Source: Gemmatimonadota bacterium (GTDB lineage Bacteria; Gemmatimonadota; Gemmatimonadetes; Longimicrobiales; Gaopeijiaceae). Taken from it: DNA of 64,000 nt. Shown one piece after another: positions 24,428-32,838 of the stretch (its first letter is position 1; each line of letters opens with the position of its first letter). The notes beneath the pieces are model-generated. The model worked only from the letters and a program-made list of their open reading frames with translations, did no database searches and had not been told where the DNA came from. A program made the translations under genes and the position numbers. The DNA is taken from assembly GCA_029262115.1 (NCBI GenBank), contig JAJCZZ010000091.1:122330-186329 (forward strand), read 5' to 3'.

Positions 24428-26985
24428 CACTCGACCTCGTCCCGATTCACGGGGAGAGTATCCGGCTTGTTCGCCATGACCGTGTCTGGTTTCACTGTGT
24501 CCAATTTGGGTGGCCGGGGCGCGGTAACCGGGCGGACCGGCACGTGAGGAATCACGATGCTGTCGAGCCGGGCCGGGCTGCTTACCCCGGAGGTTCCAAT
24601 TGCGGGGGTCGACGCCCGGACGGAGTCCCTCGTTGATCCCTCACCGATACGGTCCGTTCCACGCGAAGAGTCAAGATCGCGCCGGTCTTCGGCAAGTCGA
24701 GCCCGGATGGAGTCGTACACGTCGTCGCGCTCACTCGCACGCCGTTCGTCGTAGCGGCGCCCCAGCGAATCCTGCGGGTCACCGAACTGCGTGCGATCAA
24801 GACGTAGGCGATCCGGCTCGTACCCTGTGTACGTGGTGTCGCTCGGCCAGGAACCGCCGATCCGCATGGATAGTGAGTCGTCATACATGCGTTGACGGAG
24901 TTGCGAGCAGGGGTTCAGATATAGCGCGTCGTTGCTGCGCATCAGCACGCCGCGTCCACCCGCCTCGGAGCTGCAGTATTGCGGCCCATCCGCCGTCTCG
25001 ATGGTTCGGACGAACACCGTCTCGACCCCGGGAGGAGCTTGCCAGTCGGCACCGGTACCGTATCCCGACCGCGCCAGACCGGTCACCCACCGGCTCCACA
25101 GCGGGGCGACGAGACCACCACCCGAGCCATTCGACGTAATCGCCTTCGGCTCATCCATCCCGAGCCAGAGACCCACCGCCATGCCAGGCCTCACGCCGAC
25201 GAACCATACGTCCTTTCCGTCGTTGCTCGTCCCGGTCTTTCCCGCCTTGGGGCCCGCGACATCCCTGCCGACCGTCCACCCGGTACCCTCCGTAACCACA
25301 CCCTTCATGGCGTCCAGGACGAGATAGGCGGTGGTGGGGCTCAGGACCCGCACACTCTCATGGCCCGGAGGGCGCTCCCACACGACCCGCCCCGATCCGT
25401 CCTCGATCCGTCGGATCAGATGGGGATGGATGCGATACCCTCCGTTCTCGAAGGCGGCAAAGGCGCCGGTGACCTGGCTGAGAGTGGCGTCGAACGAGCC
25501 GAGGTAGCTGGAAGGGTATTCGGGGACCTCCTCGTCGATGCCCAGGCCACGAACGACCGCTTTGAAACGATCCATGCCCACATTCATGCCGAGCCGCACC
25601 GCCCCCCGGTTGGAAGACTTCACGACGATGTCACGTGGGAGGAGTGACGATTCGCTCACGTGGTCCCGCGGGGACCAGGTCCTTCCCCTGGCACCCTTCA
25701 GTTCGATAGTGGCCGTCGAAACGGGCAGCGCCGCCGACTCACCGTTGCGGAGCGCCGCCGCCAAGATGAACGGTTTCGCCAGGGAGCCGATTTGTCTCCG
25801 CGACTGGAAGGGGCGGTTCAACTGCGTCTCTTTGAAGCCGCGCCCTCCGATCATCGCAAGGATCTCACCGGAACGAGAGTCCATCGCGATGCCCGACGCC
25901 TGCAGACGCTCATCTCCGGGAAGGAAGCGCCCGTACCGACCGGCCTCGATCGCGTCGATGTGCTGGTTCACCAGCCGCATCGCCGCGTCCTGCTCATCGG
26001 GGTCCACCGTCGTGTAGATGACGAGACCCTGCTCGCCGACCAGTTCGGGGGCGACACGCTTGAGCTCCCACACCACGGCCGTCGTGATGTAGTCGCGCTC
26101 GTAAGAGAACGGGGGTGCCTCGACCGTTTCCATCGGTTCCTGGCGCGCCTCGCTCGCCGCCACGGCGGTGAGGATTCCTTCCCGCTCCATGATGTCCAGG
26201 ACCACGCTGCGGCGCTCAATCGCCTTGTCAGGGTTATCCCGGGGCTTGTAGCGCTCAGGCGTCTTCGTCATTCCGATGAGCGTGGCAATCTGACCCGGAG
26301 TGAGTTCAGCCGGCGGCACACCGAAGAAGTGAGTCGACGCCGCCCTGACCCCGTACGTGCCTTCCCCGAGATAGATGCCGTTGAGGTACAACTCAAGCAC
26401 CCGGCTTCGGCCCAACTCGCTCACGAGACGGGGTGCCATCCGGGCCTCGAAGAGCTTGCGCTCCCACCGGCCCATGTCGGCCAGTTCGTACTCCCACAAG
26501 ACCCGGACGAGCTGCATCGGGATCGTGCTCGCGCCCTCGGACACGGACTGATCCTTTACGTTCGCGACCACCGCACGGAAGATGCCTTGAAGGTCGAGGC
26601 CGGAGTGCTCGTGGAAGCGCTTGTCCTCCACCGCGATCCAGCCCTCCACCATCTCCTGGGGAAGGTCGGTCAAGGGTGTCCAGGTGCGCTTAGCCCCGCC
26701 GACCAGCGCCATCGGCTCGCCGCTCCGATCCATGAGTTGGTGCCCCGCGTCGAACGCATTCCCGACCTTGAGGCGTCCGATGGACATGCAACCGGCCCGC
26801 GTCACGCATTTGTCCGGTCCTACGCTGTACCACCCAATGGCAACGAGGGCAATCAGGGCGACCGCGAAGATCCGCGGCACCTTCGATGTGAGAAGCCAAT
26901 CCACGATACCCCGCCGGTAGCGGGGGCGAGAAGGCGCAGAACGATCAGATTTATTGGGCATTCTCGGGTCGTCGAAAAGGGGCAC
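24427..26985 (-). CDS. Class A penicillin-binding protein (PBP1A type)
   Basis: 852 residues; bifunctional glycosyltransferase/transpeptidase that polymerises and cross-links peptidoglycan outside the inner membrane. Membrane anchor about 37-54. GT51 domain with catalytic Glu120 in AVEDKRFHEHSG and GASTIPMQLVR (151-161). Transpeptidase domain with S401-LAK (SxxK), S457-SN (SxN) and K583-TGTS. A charged, Pro-rich tail of about 160 residues with many DS/DT pairs follows. GTG 26985 is preceded by AAGG seven bases away; ATG 26961 is the alternative. It sits between the L,D-transpeptidase (10-base gap) and the kinase. Confidence 0.94.
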   Translation of the reverse strand: MPLFDDPRMPNKSDRSAPSRPRYRRGIVDWLLTSKVPRIFAVALIALVAIGWYSVGPDKCVTRAGCMSIGRLKVGNAFDAGHQLMDRSGEPMALVGGAKRTWTPLTDLPQEMVEGWIAVEDKRFHEHSGLDLQGIFRAVVANVKDQSVSEGASTIPMQLVRVLWEYELADMGRWERKLFEARMAPRLVSELGRSRVLELYLNGIYLGEGTYGVRAASTHFFGVPPAELTPGQIATLIGMTKTPERYKPRDNPDKAIERRSVVLDIMEREGILTAVAASEARQEPMETVEAPPFSYERDYITTAVVWELKRVAPELVGEQGLVIYTTVDPDEQDAAMRLVNQHIDAIEAGRYGRFLPGDERLQASGIAMDSRSGEILAMIGGRGFKETQLNRPFQSRRQIGSLAKPFILAAALRNGESAALPVSTATIELKGARGRTWSPRDHVSESSLLPRDIVVKSSNRGAVRLGMNVGMDRFKAVVRGLGIDEEVPEYPSSYLGSFDATLSQVTGAFAAFENGGYRIHPHLIRRIEDGSGRVVWERPPGHESVRVLSPTTAYLVLDAMKGVVTEGTGWTVGRDVAGPKAGKTGTSNDGKDVWFVGVRPGMAVGLWLGMDEPKAITSNGSGGGLVAPLWSRWVTGLARSGYGTGADWQAPPGVETVFVRTIETADGPQYCSSEAGGRGVLMRSNDALYLNPCSQLRQRMYDDSLSMRIGGSWPSDTTYTGYEPDRLRLDRTQFGDPQDSLGRRYDERRASERDDVYDSIRARLAEDRRDLDSSRGTDRIGEGSTRDSVRASTPAIGTSGVSSPARLDSIVIPHVPVRPVTAPRPPKLDTVKPDTVMANKPDTLPVNRDEVE

Positions 26986-26995
26986 TTTGCGGCCT

Positions 26996-28669
26996 TCACT
27001 GGACCGTGAGCAGTTGCGAGAACGGCTCGTTGCGGTCGTAGATGTCCGGGTGGAAGTGGACCGTACCGCCTTCGTCGGCCCACGCCGTGATGTACGCCAG
27101 GTGGACTGGAATATCGCCGCTGATCCGCACCTCTGTCCGCTTTTTACCTGCCAGTATGGCGGCCACGTCAGAACTGGACCGGTCGCTCGACGTGTCCAGG
27201 AGGTACCGTGCGAGAGCCTCCGGATCCGACAGCCGGATGCATCCGTGGCTGAAGGCGCGATAGTTCTCCTTGAACTTGTCGACCGCCGGCGTGTCGTGCA
27301 GATAGATGTTGTGGCGATTCGGGAACAGGAACTTCATCTGACCCAATGCATTGCCGGGGCCCGGCTCCTGACGGAAGTCGTACCCCTCCATCGACGACCA
27401 GTCGAAGCCTTCGGTGGACACGGGGGATCCGTAGTTGTTGCCGGTCCTCACCACCACGTAGTTCTTGCGCGCCAGATACTCTGGGTCCTTCCGGACTTCG
27501 GGAAGGATCTCCGCGTCCTGGATCGACTCCGGGACGTGCCAGTACGGGTTGAAGACGATCGACTCGAGGGTGTCCGAGAACAGTGCCGTCGGCCAGTCGG
27601 GACGTCCCACGACGACCCCCTGGGACAGAACGGATTCTCCATTCTCCAGAACGTGGAGTTCGAAGCCGGCCACATTCACGAAGATCGCGCGGTCACCCAG
27701 ATCGTTCGGCAGCCAACGCATTCCCTCAAGCGATAGTAGCAACTCGTCGACCCTGTCGGCCGCGCTCACGTTCAGCGCGTCGAGCGTCGAGCCACCCACG
27801 ACCGCGTCGATCGTGATCCCGTGGCGAGCCTGAAACGAGCGCACCGCTTCGGCCAGGTCGTCGTCGTAGTGCGAAGGATCGGGTCCGACCTCGGCCAGGC
27901 GCCGCTCGTTTTCATCCAGGCTTGCGATCAAGCGGGCGCGGAGCGACTCGATCGCGGTGCCAGAGGCCCCCGGCTCGATCTTGCGGACTCCACCCATGTC
28001 CACCAAAGGCCAGCCGCCGCTCGCCGCAGCGCGCCGGTAGTCCCCCAACGCACGGACGGTGTACCGGTACCAGGGGAGGTTGGGCCGGTACGCGTCGAGG
28101 ATGGCGCCGGGCTCCTCGCCACGTGCGATTCGACCCAGGAGTCCAGCAACCTCCTCCGCGCCCGTTGCCAGCTTGTGGTCGGCCACCTTCCCGGGATCAA
28201 TCCTACCGCGGTTCAATGCCTCGGCCATACTCACGAGCGTGTGGCTGAGGAGAAGCTCGGTGGTGGCCAAGGCACCGGCACTGGGCAAGGCATTGAGAAC
28301 GGCGCCGGAGGCATTGAGAGAGAGGCTCAACCCCTCGTCCCGAAGCTGGCGAAGGAGATGAATCAACTCCCGACCGCCATCGTTCAAGCCCTCCGAAGAG
28401 GTCCACAACGGCGCTCCATGGAGGCTGTCGATGTAGAAGGCGCGGACGTCCTCGGAGATGTCGAGCGTCGCACCTGACGGGAGCATCACGGACTCCTGCC
28501 CCTCCAGCGAACCGCGTACGTCCGTAAGGATGGAGGCGTCGCTCGAGTTGGGTGCGAGCGAGGCCCGCGCGGTACCGGTCGAGTCCCCCGTGTTGCCGAG
28601 CGCGACGGCCGAGATCGCCACGATTCCGGCGCCGGCGGCGAAGTAGGACTGACGTCTATATTTAGGCAT
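26996..28669 (-). CDS. L,D-transpeptidase of the YcbB (LdtD) type
   Basis: 557 residues with an N-terminal signal/anchor (FAAGAGIVAISAVAL). An N-terminal scaffold domain (IDSLHGAPLWTSSEGLNDGG) is followed by a peptidoglycan-binding domain (DDDLAEAVRSFQARHGITIDAVVGGSTLDALN) and the YkuD catalytic domain with FSHGCIRL (Cys477). It makes 3-3 meso-diaminopimelate cross-links, which bypass classical PBPs and reinforce stressed envelopes. It is first in the operon with PBP1A and the histidine kinase, under a consensus sigma-54 promoter 44 bases upstream. Confidence 0.94.
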   Translation of the reverse strand: MPKYRRQSYFAAGAGIVAISAVALGNTGDSTGTARASLAPNSSDASILTDVRGSLEGQESVMLPSGATLDISEDVRAFYIDSLHGAPLWTSSEGLNDGGRELIHLLRQLRDEGLSLSLNASGAVLNALPSAGALATTELLLSHTLVSMAEALNRGRIDPGKVADHKLATGAEEVAGLLGRIARGEEPGAILDAYRPNLPWYRYTVRALGDYRRAAASGGWPLVDMGGVRKIEPGASGTAIESLRARLIASLDENERRLAEVGPDPSHYDDDLAEAVRSFQARHGITIDAVVGGSTLDALNVSAADRVDELLLSLEGMRWLPNDLGDRAIFVNVAGFELHVLENGESVLSQGVVVGRPDWPTALFSDTLESIVFNPYWHVPESIQDAEILPEVRKDPEYLARKNYVVVRTGNNYGSPVSTEGFDWSSMEGYDFRQEPGPGNALGQMKFLFPNRHNIYLHDTPAVDKFKENYRAFSHGCIRLSDPEALARYLLDTSSDRSSSDVAAILAGKKRTEVRISGDIPVHLAYITAWADEGGTVHFHPDIYDRNEPFSQLLTVQ

Positions 28670-28711
28670 TGCTCATTACCGTTTTCGGGTGATTGCCACA
28701 CCCCCTACATG

Positions 28712-28727
28712 AGCAAGGCACGTGCCA
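28712..28727 (-). promoter_or_regulatory. Sigma-54 promoter of the LDT-PBP1A-kinase operon
   Basis: On the minus strand TGGCACGTGCCTTGCT is a full match to the -24/-12 consensus: GG at 28726-28725, GC at 28714-28713, ten bases between. The transpeptidase ATG is at 28669, so the 5' leader is about 30 bases. Confidence 0.9.
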
Positions 28728-28778
28728 TCTAAGTATCTGAGGCGCACCGCGTTAACTCGACACGGCCGCCATACGAAT

Positions 28779-28810
28779 CGGCCCACCCGCCAACTCTGAC
28801 GGATGGGCCG
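28779..28810 (-). terminator. 11-bp hairpin, probable terminator of the small lipoprotein gene
   Basis: CGGCCCACCCG and CGGATGGGCCG pair over 11 bp with one mismatch and a 10-base loop. It lies 54 bases past the stop of the lipoprotein gene and upstream of the sigma-54 promoter at 28712. No T-run on the minus strand. Confidence 0.45.
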
Positions 28811-28864
28811 AACGCTACGTCTTCAAGGGGCGATCGGAGGTCCGATCGATCCCTGTCTCGGAGC

Positions 28865-29113
28865 TTAGTTCATGTCAGTCGTGTCGTCGGGCATCTTCAC
28901 GTCGACGGTCGGCCGCGTCACGATGATGGTGTCCTCGGTCGAACCGACGCTCACGTCAGCGACGTCCACATCGTACTCGGGCAACTCGCCACCGCTGACA
29001 TCGACGTCGATGTCGGGCATCGAGCCGTCCTGGGTCTTGTCGATGTCACAGGCGCCGAGCGTCATGGCGCTCACGATGGCCGCCGACAACATGAACTTCT
29101 TCGAGGTCTTCAT
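28865..29113 (-). CDS. Small acidic lipoprotein
   Basis: 82 residues. The signal MKTSKKFMLSAAIVSAMTLG is followed by ACDIDK (lipobox Cys22). The mature part is Asp-rich with alternating DVD/VDV runs (SMPDIDVDVSGGELPEYDVDVADVSVG), which suggests metal binding or an extended beta structure. No family recognised. It is transcribed divergently from the DUF1328 gene; GGAGA lies about nine bases before the ATG. A near-consensus sigma-54 site precedes it. Confidence 0.7.
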   Translation of the reverse strand: MKTSKKFMLSAAIVSAMTLGACDIDKTQDGSMPDIDVDVSGGELPEYDVDVADVSVGSTEDTIIVTRPTVDVKMPDDTTDMN

Positions 29114-29173
29114 CTATGTGTTCTCCGGTTTTTGCGAATAGTGATCACGGTCAGACTTCTGCCACGGATTTAG

Positions 29174-29189
29174 TTCAAGACTCGTGCCA
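29174..29189 (-). promoter_or_regulatory. Weak sigma-54-like site ahead of the small lipoprotein
   Basis: Minus-strand TGGCACGAGTCTTGAA has a perfect -24 box and spacing, but the -12 dinucleotide is GA, not GC. That change usually harms RpoN promoters, so activity is uncertain. It is 60 bases upstream of the ATG at 29113. Confidence 0.4.
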
Positions 29190-29250
29190 ACCATGAGGGG
29201 AGCCTCCTCGCGTGACCCGTGACCAAGGACGAGTGAATGGCCGAGGCGTT

Positions 29251-29266
29251 TGGCACGCCCGTTGCA
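29251..29266 (+). promoter_or_regulatory. Sigma-54 promoter of the DUF1328 gene
   Basis: TGGCACGCCCGTTGCA is a full -24/-12 consensus (GG 29252-29253, GC 29264-29265, ten bases between). The DUF1328 ATG is 56 bases past the -12 GC, and a strong terminator follows that gene, giving a one-gene transcript. Confidence 0.9.
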
Positions 29267-29320
29267 ACGCAAAGGTGCGTCGATGATCGACACCGTCGTC
29301 CTCTACAGGAGATTTTTCAA

Positions 29321-29467
29321 ATGCTGGGTCTTGCCGTTGGACTTTTGATCATCGCGCTGATTGCCGCCGCCCTCGGGTTCGGCGGGGTGGCCGGTGCTGC
29401 AACCGGAATGGCCAAGGTGGCCTTCTTCGTATTTCTGGTCCTCGCGGTGCTGGCCTTCCTGTTCTGA
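29321..29467 (+). CDS. DUF1328 (YtjA-like) small membrane protein
   Basis: 48 residues, two membrane segments: [25 protein letters not shown] and [19 protein letters not shown], the DUF1328 pattern. The exact role of this family is unknown; members appear in envelope-stress settings. ATG 29321 has AGGAG eight bases upstream. The gene is flanked by a consensus sigma-54 promoter and a strong intrinsic terminator. Confidence 0.92.
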   Translation: MLGLAVGLLIIALIAAALGFGGVAGAATGMAKVAFFVFLVLAVLAFLF

Positions 29468-29483
29468 CCGGCGCATCGCGCGG

Positions 29484-29527
29484 AAACGCCCCTCTGGCCT
29501 CACTCGGCCGGAGGGGCGTTTTGTTTT
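29484..29527 (+). terminator. Intrinsic terminator after DUF1328
   Basis: AAACGCCCCTC and GAGGGGCGTTTT pair around an inner TGGCC/GGCCG stem, followed by TTTTGTTTT. This is the clearest Rho-independent terminator in the window and closes the DUF1328 transcript 17 bases after its stop. Confidence 0.9.
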
Positions 29528-29545
29528 CTGGGGCGTCGCGCCGAC

Positions 29546-29812
29546 TCAGGTCGGTGGCGGGGAACCGGTTTTCCTTCGCCATGCCGCCGCCGCACCGCGG
29601 CGGGCGAGAAGCCGTGCCACACTGGCCACGCTCGCCATCGTCAGGGTCCACACCAAGGCCTCCGCGAGGGAGGTGTCGTCCAACTCCGGGTCCTCGGACG
29701 GAGGGCGTCCGCGGACGCCCTCCCACACCCGCCGGGTGGCTTTACGCGATACAAATGCCGCCAGAGCGGCCGTCGACCCTCCGAGTACCATCCACTTGAT
29801 CTGGTCCTTCAT
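29546..29812 (-). CDS. DUF4235 small membrane protein
   Basis: 88 residues. The order MKDQIKWMVLGGSTAALAAFVSRKATRRVWEGVRGRPP, then LDDTSLAEALVWTLTMASVASVARLLARRGAAAAWRR, fits DUF4235: two membrane segments separated by a basic, Pro-containing loop. Function unknown. ATG 29812 has GAGGTGA six bases upstream. A sigma-54-like promoter on the same strand lies 52 bases before the start, so it may belong to the same envelope regulon as DUF1328, toward which it converges. Confidence 0.85.
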   Translation of the reverse strand: MKDQIKWMVLGGSTAALAAFVSRKATRRVWEGVRGRPPSEDPELDDTSLAEALVWTLTMASVASVARLLARRGAAAAWRRKTGSPPPT

Positions 29813-29862
29813 ATTTATCACCTCACCCGGTTTGCGTTGTATTCTCCAACCGTCGAATCGGG

Positions 29863-29878
29863 CGCAAGACACGTGCCC
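29863..29878 (-). promoter_or_regulatory. Sigma-54-like promoter of the DUF4235 gene
   Basis: Minus-strand GGGCACGTGTCTTGCG has GG and GC spaced by ten bases and differs from TGGCACG-N4-TTGC only at the first base. It closely resembles the transpeptidase promoter (TGGCACGTGCCTTGC). Confidence 0.75.
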
Positions 29879-29913
29879 CTGTTCGCGTCCCGCCTTCTTT
29901 CGAGAACTCTTCC

Positions 29914-31197
29914 ATGACACGCTCCGAGGCGGAACCACCTCGTCGATCCTACGCCGTCCCCGATCCGTCCGAGCGCCAAGCCGACGCCGACACGGGCTCG
30001 GCGCAGGTGGAGCGGAGAGGGGCCCGCAACGCCCACGCGGAACTGTTCCATGGCGCGATCGGCATCCCTTTCGTCGGCGGAAACAAGGTCGAGCGGCTTC
30101 TGAACGGGGTGGAGATCTTCCCGGCCATGATCGACGCAATCCGTGCCGCCCAGGACACGATCGAGTTCGAGACGTACGTGTACTGGGAGGGCGTGGTGGC
30201 CGTCCAGGTGGCGAACGCCCTGGCCGAGGCGTCCGGTCGGGGGGTGCAGGTCCGCGTGCTGATCGACGGTGCGGGCTCGTTCAAGATGGAAGCGAAAGCA
30301 CGCGAGGTGCTGGAGTCCTCCGGGGTCGAGCTCGCCGTGTTCCAGCCGGTCCGGCCGTGGCGCTTGAAACGGATGACCCACCGGACCCACCGGAAGATTC
30401 TGGTCTGCGACAGCCAGATCGGGTTTACCGGAGGCGTCGGGATCGCCACCGAGTGGGAGGGCGACGCACGCTCTCCCGAGGAGTGGAGGGAGACGCACTT
30501 CAGGATCGAGGGCCCGGCTGTCACGGGGCTGCGAGCAGCCTTCTTCCATCACTGGCTCTCCAGCGCAGACGGGGTGGACGGCCTCTTCCCGGTGACGCTC
30601 CTGGAGCGCGACGGCGTACCTACCGTCTGCGGTGAAGTGGGCGACACCCCGGTTCAGGTGGTCCCCAGCGAGGCCACAGGACGATGGAGCCGCCAGGAAA
30701 CGCTCTTCCGAGCGGCCATCCGCGGTGCGACGAAGCGTCTATGGATCACCACGGCGTACTTCGTCCCCGACGATGACCTCATCCAGCTCCTGATCGACGC
30801 CAGTCGGCGTGGGGTCGACGTCCGTATCCTTCTGCCTGGACCCCATATCGACTTCACAATCGTCAGGCTCGCCGGGGAGGCGGTGTATGACGAACTCATG
30901 GACGCTGGCATTCGGATCTGGCGGTACCAGCCCACCATGATTCACGCAAAGATCCTGATGGTGGACGGGGTCACCGCCTGCATCGGCTCGGCAAACATGA
31001 ACCATCGTTCGTTGATGAAGGACGATGAGATCGCGCTGGTGGTCCTCGATCAGGCACTCGTCGAACGGCTGGAAAACGACTTCCGGGAGGACCTGGCCAA
31101 TGCCATCGAGGTGGAGCCTGGCCATACCTGGGACGAGCGCCCCTGGTGGCGAAAGCTTCTGTCCCAGTTGAGCCTTCTGTTCCGGGGGGAACTGTAG
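29914..31197 (+). CDS. Cardiolipin synthase-type phospholipase D protein
   Basis: 427 residues with two HKD motifs: H159-R-K161-x4-D166 (THRTHRKILVCDSQIGFTGG) and H344-A-K346-x4-D351 (MIHAKILMVDGVTACIGSANMNHRSL). This is the ClsB/YbhO layout, without the N-terminal membrane helices of ClsA. It probably makes cardiolipin from phosphatidylglycerol or phosphatidylethanolamine at the inner membrane. It lies next to the sigma-54 block but no sigma-54 site is seen on its strand. Confidence 0.92.
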   Translation: MTRSEAEPPRRSYAVPDPSERQADADTGSAQVERRGARNAHAELFHGAIGIPFVGGNKVERLLNGVEIFPAMIDAIRAAQDTIEFETYVYWEGVVAVQVANALAEASGRGVQVRVLIDGAGSFKMEAKAREVLESSGVELAVFQPVRPWRLKRMTHRTHRKILVCDSQIGFTGGVGIATEWEGDARSPEEWRETHFRIEGPAVTGLRAAFFHHWLSSADGVDGLFPVTLLERDGVPTVCGEVGDTPVQVVPSEATGRWSRQETLFRAAIRGATKRLWITTAYFVPDDDLIQLLIDASRRGVDVRILLPGPHIDFTIVRLAGEAVYDELMDAGIRIWRYQPTMIHAKILMVDGVTACIGSANMNHRSLMKDDEIALVVLDQALVERLENDFREDLANAIEVEPGHTWDERPWWRKLLSQLSLLFRGEL

Positions 31198-31231
31198 TGT
31201 GGTGTTTCGAAAGCCCGCGGCCTCAGTCCCG

Positions 31232-32419
31232 TCAGAAATACGTCGCGAACCCGAGTTGGAGTCCGGCGGCCCGCGTCCGGTCGTTCCCGACGAGATCACG
31301 GCTCCAGTCGAATCGGTAGTTGGCGCGGAACACGGTCTCGTCGGTGGGCCGAAACGAGAGCCCCGCGACCACGCCCGTCACCGAGTCCCCGATAGGACGA
31401 CCGGTCGAGGCAAAGCGCCCTCGGTTGAAGTCCACATGCTCGACGCGCCCGCCGAGAGCGACCACGGCGTCGCGATATCCGGCCAGCTTCGGTCTCCAGA
31501 TCGGCACCACCGCGTCGAGGTGTCCTCCCCACTGCCGTTCGCCGAACACCTCACCGAGGCTCTCGGGAAGCTGAACCCGAGCCATCACTGCCTCCCCCCG
31601 GAACGCGACTGGACCCAGCCGAACCCCGGCGTCCAGTGCGACCAGGTCGACGCGCCGGGACGCGTCGACGGCTTCGCCCTCGCGCTGGAAGGAGTTGTAC
31701 GCGCCGCCGTACCACGATAGTCCGAGTTCGCCGATGGCCGGCCTCCTGACCGCTACCCTGGCGGAGAGCGACGGCGTGCCGTTGTTGTCCTCGGCGAACT
31801 GCTCCTCGGACTTCCCCGCCGGTATGTAGGTCCGACCCTCTGCGTTGTTCACGATCCCGTTGCCGAGGCCGTTCGTGGCATACACGTCGTAGGATACCAC
31901 CGACGAGCCCAAAGCCGCCTTTCCGTAAAGGCCTGCGCCGACTTCGCTCAGCGTTGACGGAATGATCTCCGTGGAGACCAGCGGGCGCTCGACGAAATCC
32001 CACCGAGGGCCGTCGTGGTTCTGATTGAAGTATCCAACGGGCGGCAGGAGGATTCCCGCTCGAAACACCAGAGCGGGGTGGAGGCGGACGTCGATCAACG
32101 CTGTCTCGAGAGCGATCTCCTCGGTGCCATGCTCGAACTCGAGTTCCGAGAGGAAGCGCACGCGCGGAGACACCGACGCGAACAGGAAGATGTTGAAGCG
32201 CCGAAGCTCCATCGAGAAGCCCTCACCCACGCCGTCCTCGACGAACCAGTTGGTGTTGCCCTCCAGGTATCCCCCGATGGAGGTGCCTCCACTGCTCGTG
32301 ATGAAGGGACGATTGAAGATCCCTTCCTGGGCGAGGGTCGTGTCGGCGGATTGAGCGAGGGCTGCGGACGCGACGCCGAGGGTCATGAACGCCGCGACTC
32401 CGAACGGTCCCGCCCTCAC
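31232..32419 (-). CDS. Outer-membrane porin-like beta-barrel
   Basis: 395 residues with a signal peptide ending ASAALAQ. The mature chain opens with GGYLEGNTNWFVEDGVGEGFSMELRRFNIFLFA and GILLPPVGYFNQNHDGP, as in phosphate-selective porin O/P-like barrels, and ends on an aromatic residue (LQLGFATYF), the barrel C-terminal signature. It is third in an operon with the di-heme oxidoreductase and the Rieske protein (ATGA overlap at 32419-32416). Substrate unknown; the upstream iron-type operator suggests a link to metal uptake. Confidence 0.78.
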   Translation of the reverse strand: MRAGPFGVAAFMTLGVASAALAQSADTTLAQEGIFNRPFITSSGGTSIGGYLEGNTNWFVEDGVGEGFSMELRRFNIFLFASVSPRVRFLSELEFEHGTEEIALETALIDVRLHPALVFRAGILLPPVGYFNQNHDGPRWDFVERPLVSTEIIPSTLSEVGAGLYGKAALGSSVVSYDVYATNGLGNGIVNNAEGRTYIPAGKSEEQFAEDNNGTPSLSARVAVRRPAIGELGLSWYGGAYNSFQREGEAVDASRRVDLVALDAGVRLGPVAFRGEAVMARVQLPESLGEVFGERQWGGHLDAVVPIWRPKLAGYRDAVVALGGRVEHVDFNRGRFASTGRPIGDSVTGVVAGLSFRPTDETVFRANYRFDWSRDLVGNDRTRAAGLQLGFATYF

Positions 32420-32838
32420 CGTGCCGCTCCGGACACATCGATCTCGAGCGCATCGGCCACCACACGGACCGGAAAGCGACGGAGGTCGTCCTGCGCGGGC
32501 CCGTCGAGCCGCCGACCGTCGCGGGAAAACTCACTACCGTGGCACGGACAGACCAACCGTTCGCCCTCCGGTTCCGTCTGACAGCCGCGGTGGGTGCACC
32601 GGGTCGATACAGCTCGCCAGACGCCCCCTGGCGATCGACTGACGAAGATCGGGCGGTCCCGACCGGGCCACGCGATCAAGGCACCGGTACCGACCTCCGC
32701 CGACCCTATCCGGAGCACCCCGGTTCCGACCGACGGCGTAAGGTAGGCGGCCCCTGCGCACCCCGTAGCGCCGAACACGGCCGCGAGGCCCGGCAGGGCG
32801 GCCACGAAGCGCCGTCGGTCGATCTCCTCGCCGTACAT
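32416..32838 (-). CDS. Tat-exported Rieske 2Fe-2S protein
   Basis: 140 residues. A Tat-type start (EEIDRRRFVAALPGLAAVFGATGCAG) precedes a Rieske fold with C81-T-H83-RGC and C97-P-C-H100-GSEF. C86 and C99 are placed to form the disulfide of bc1-type Rieske proteins. No cytochrome b gene is near, so it probably passes electrons in the periplasm, perhaps to or from the di-heme protein encoded upstream. It overlaps that gene by one base and the porin gene by four. Confidence 0.9.
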   Translation of the reverse strand: MYGEEIDRRRFVAALPGLAAVFGATGCAGAAYLTPSVGTGVLRIGSAEVGTGALIAWPGRDRPIFVSRSPGGVWRAVSTRCTHRGCQTEPEGERLVCPCHGSEFSRDGRRLDGPAQDDLRRFPVRVVADALEIDVSGAAR

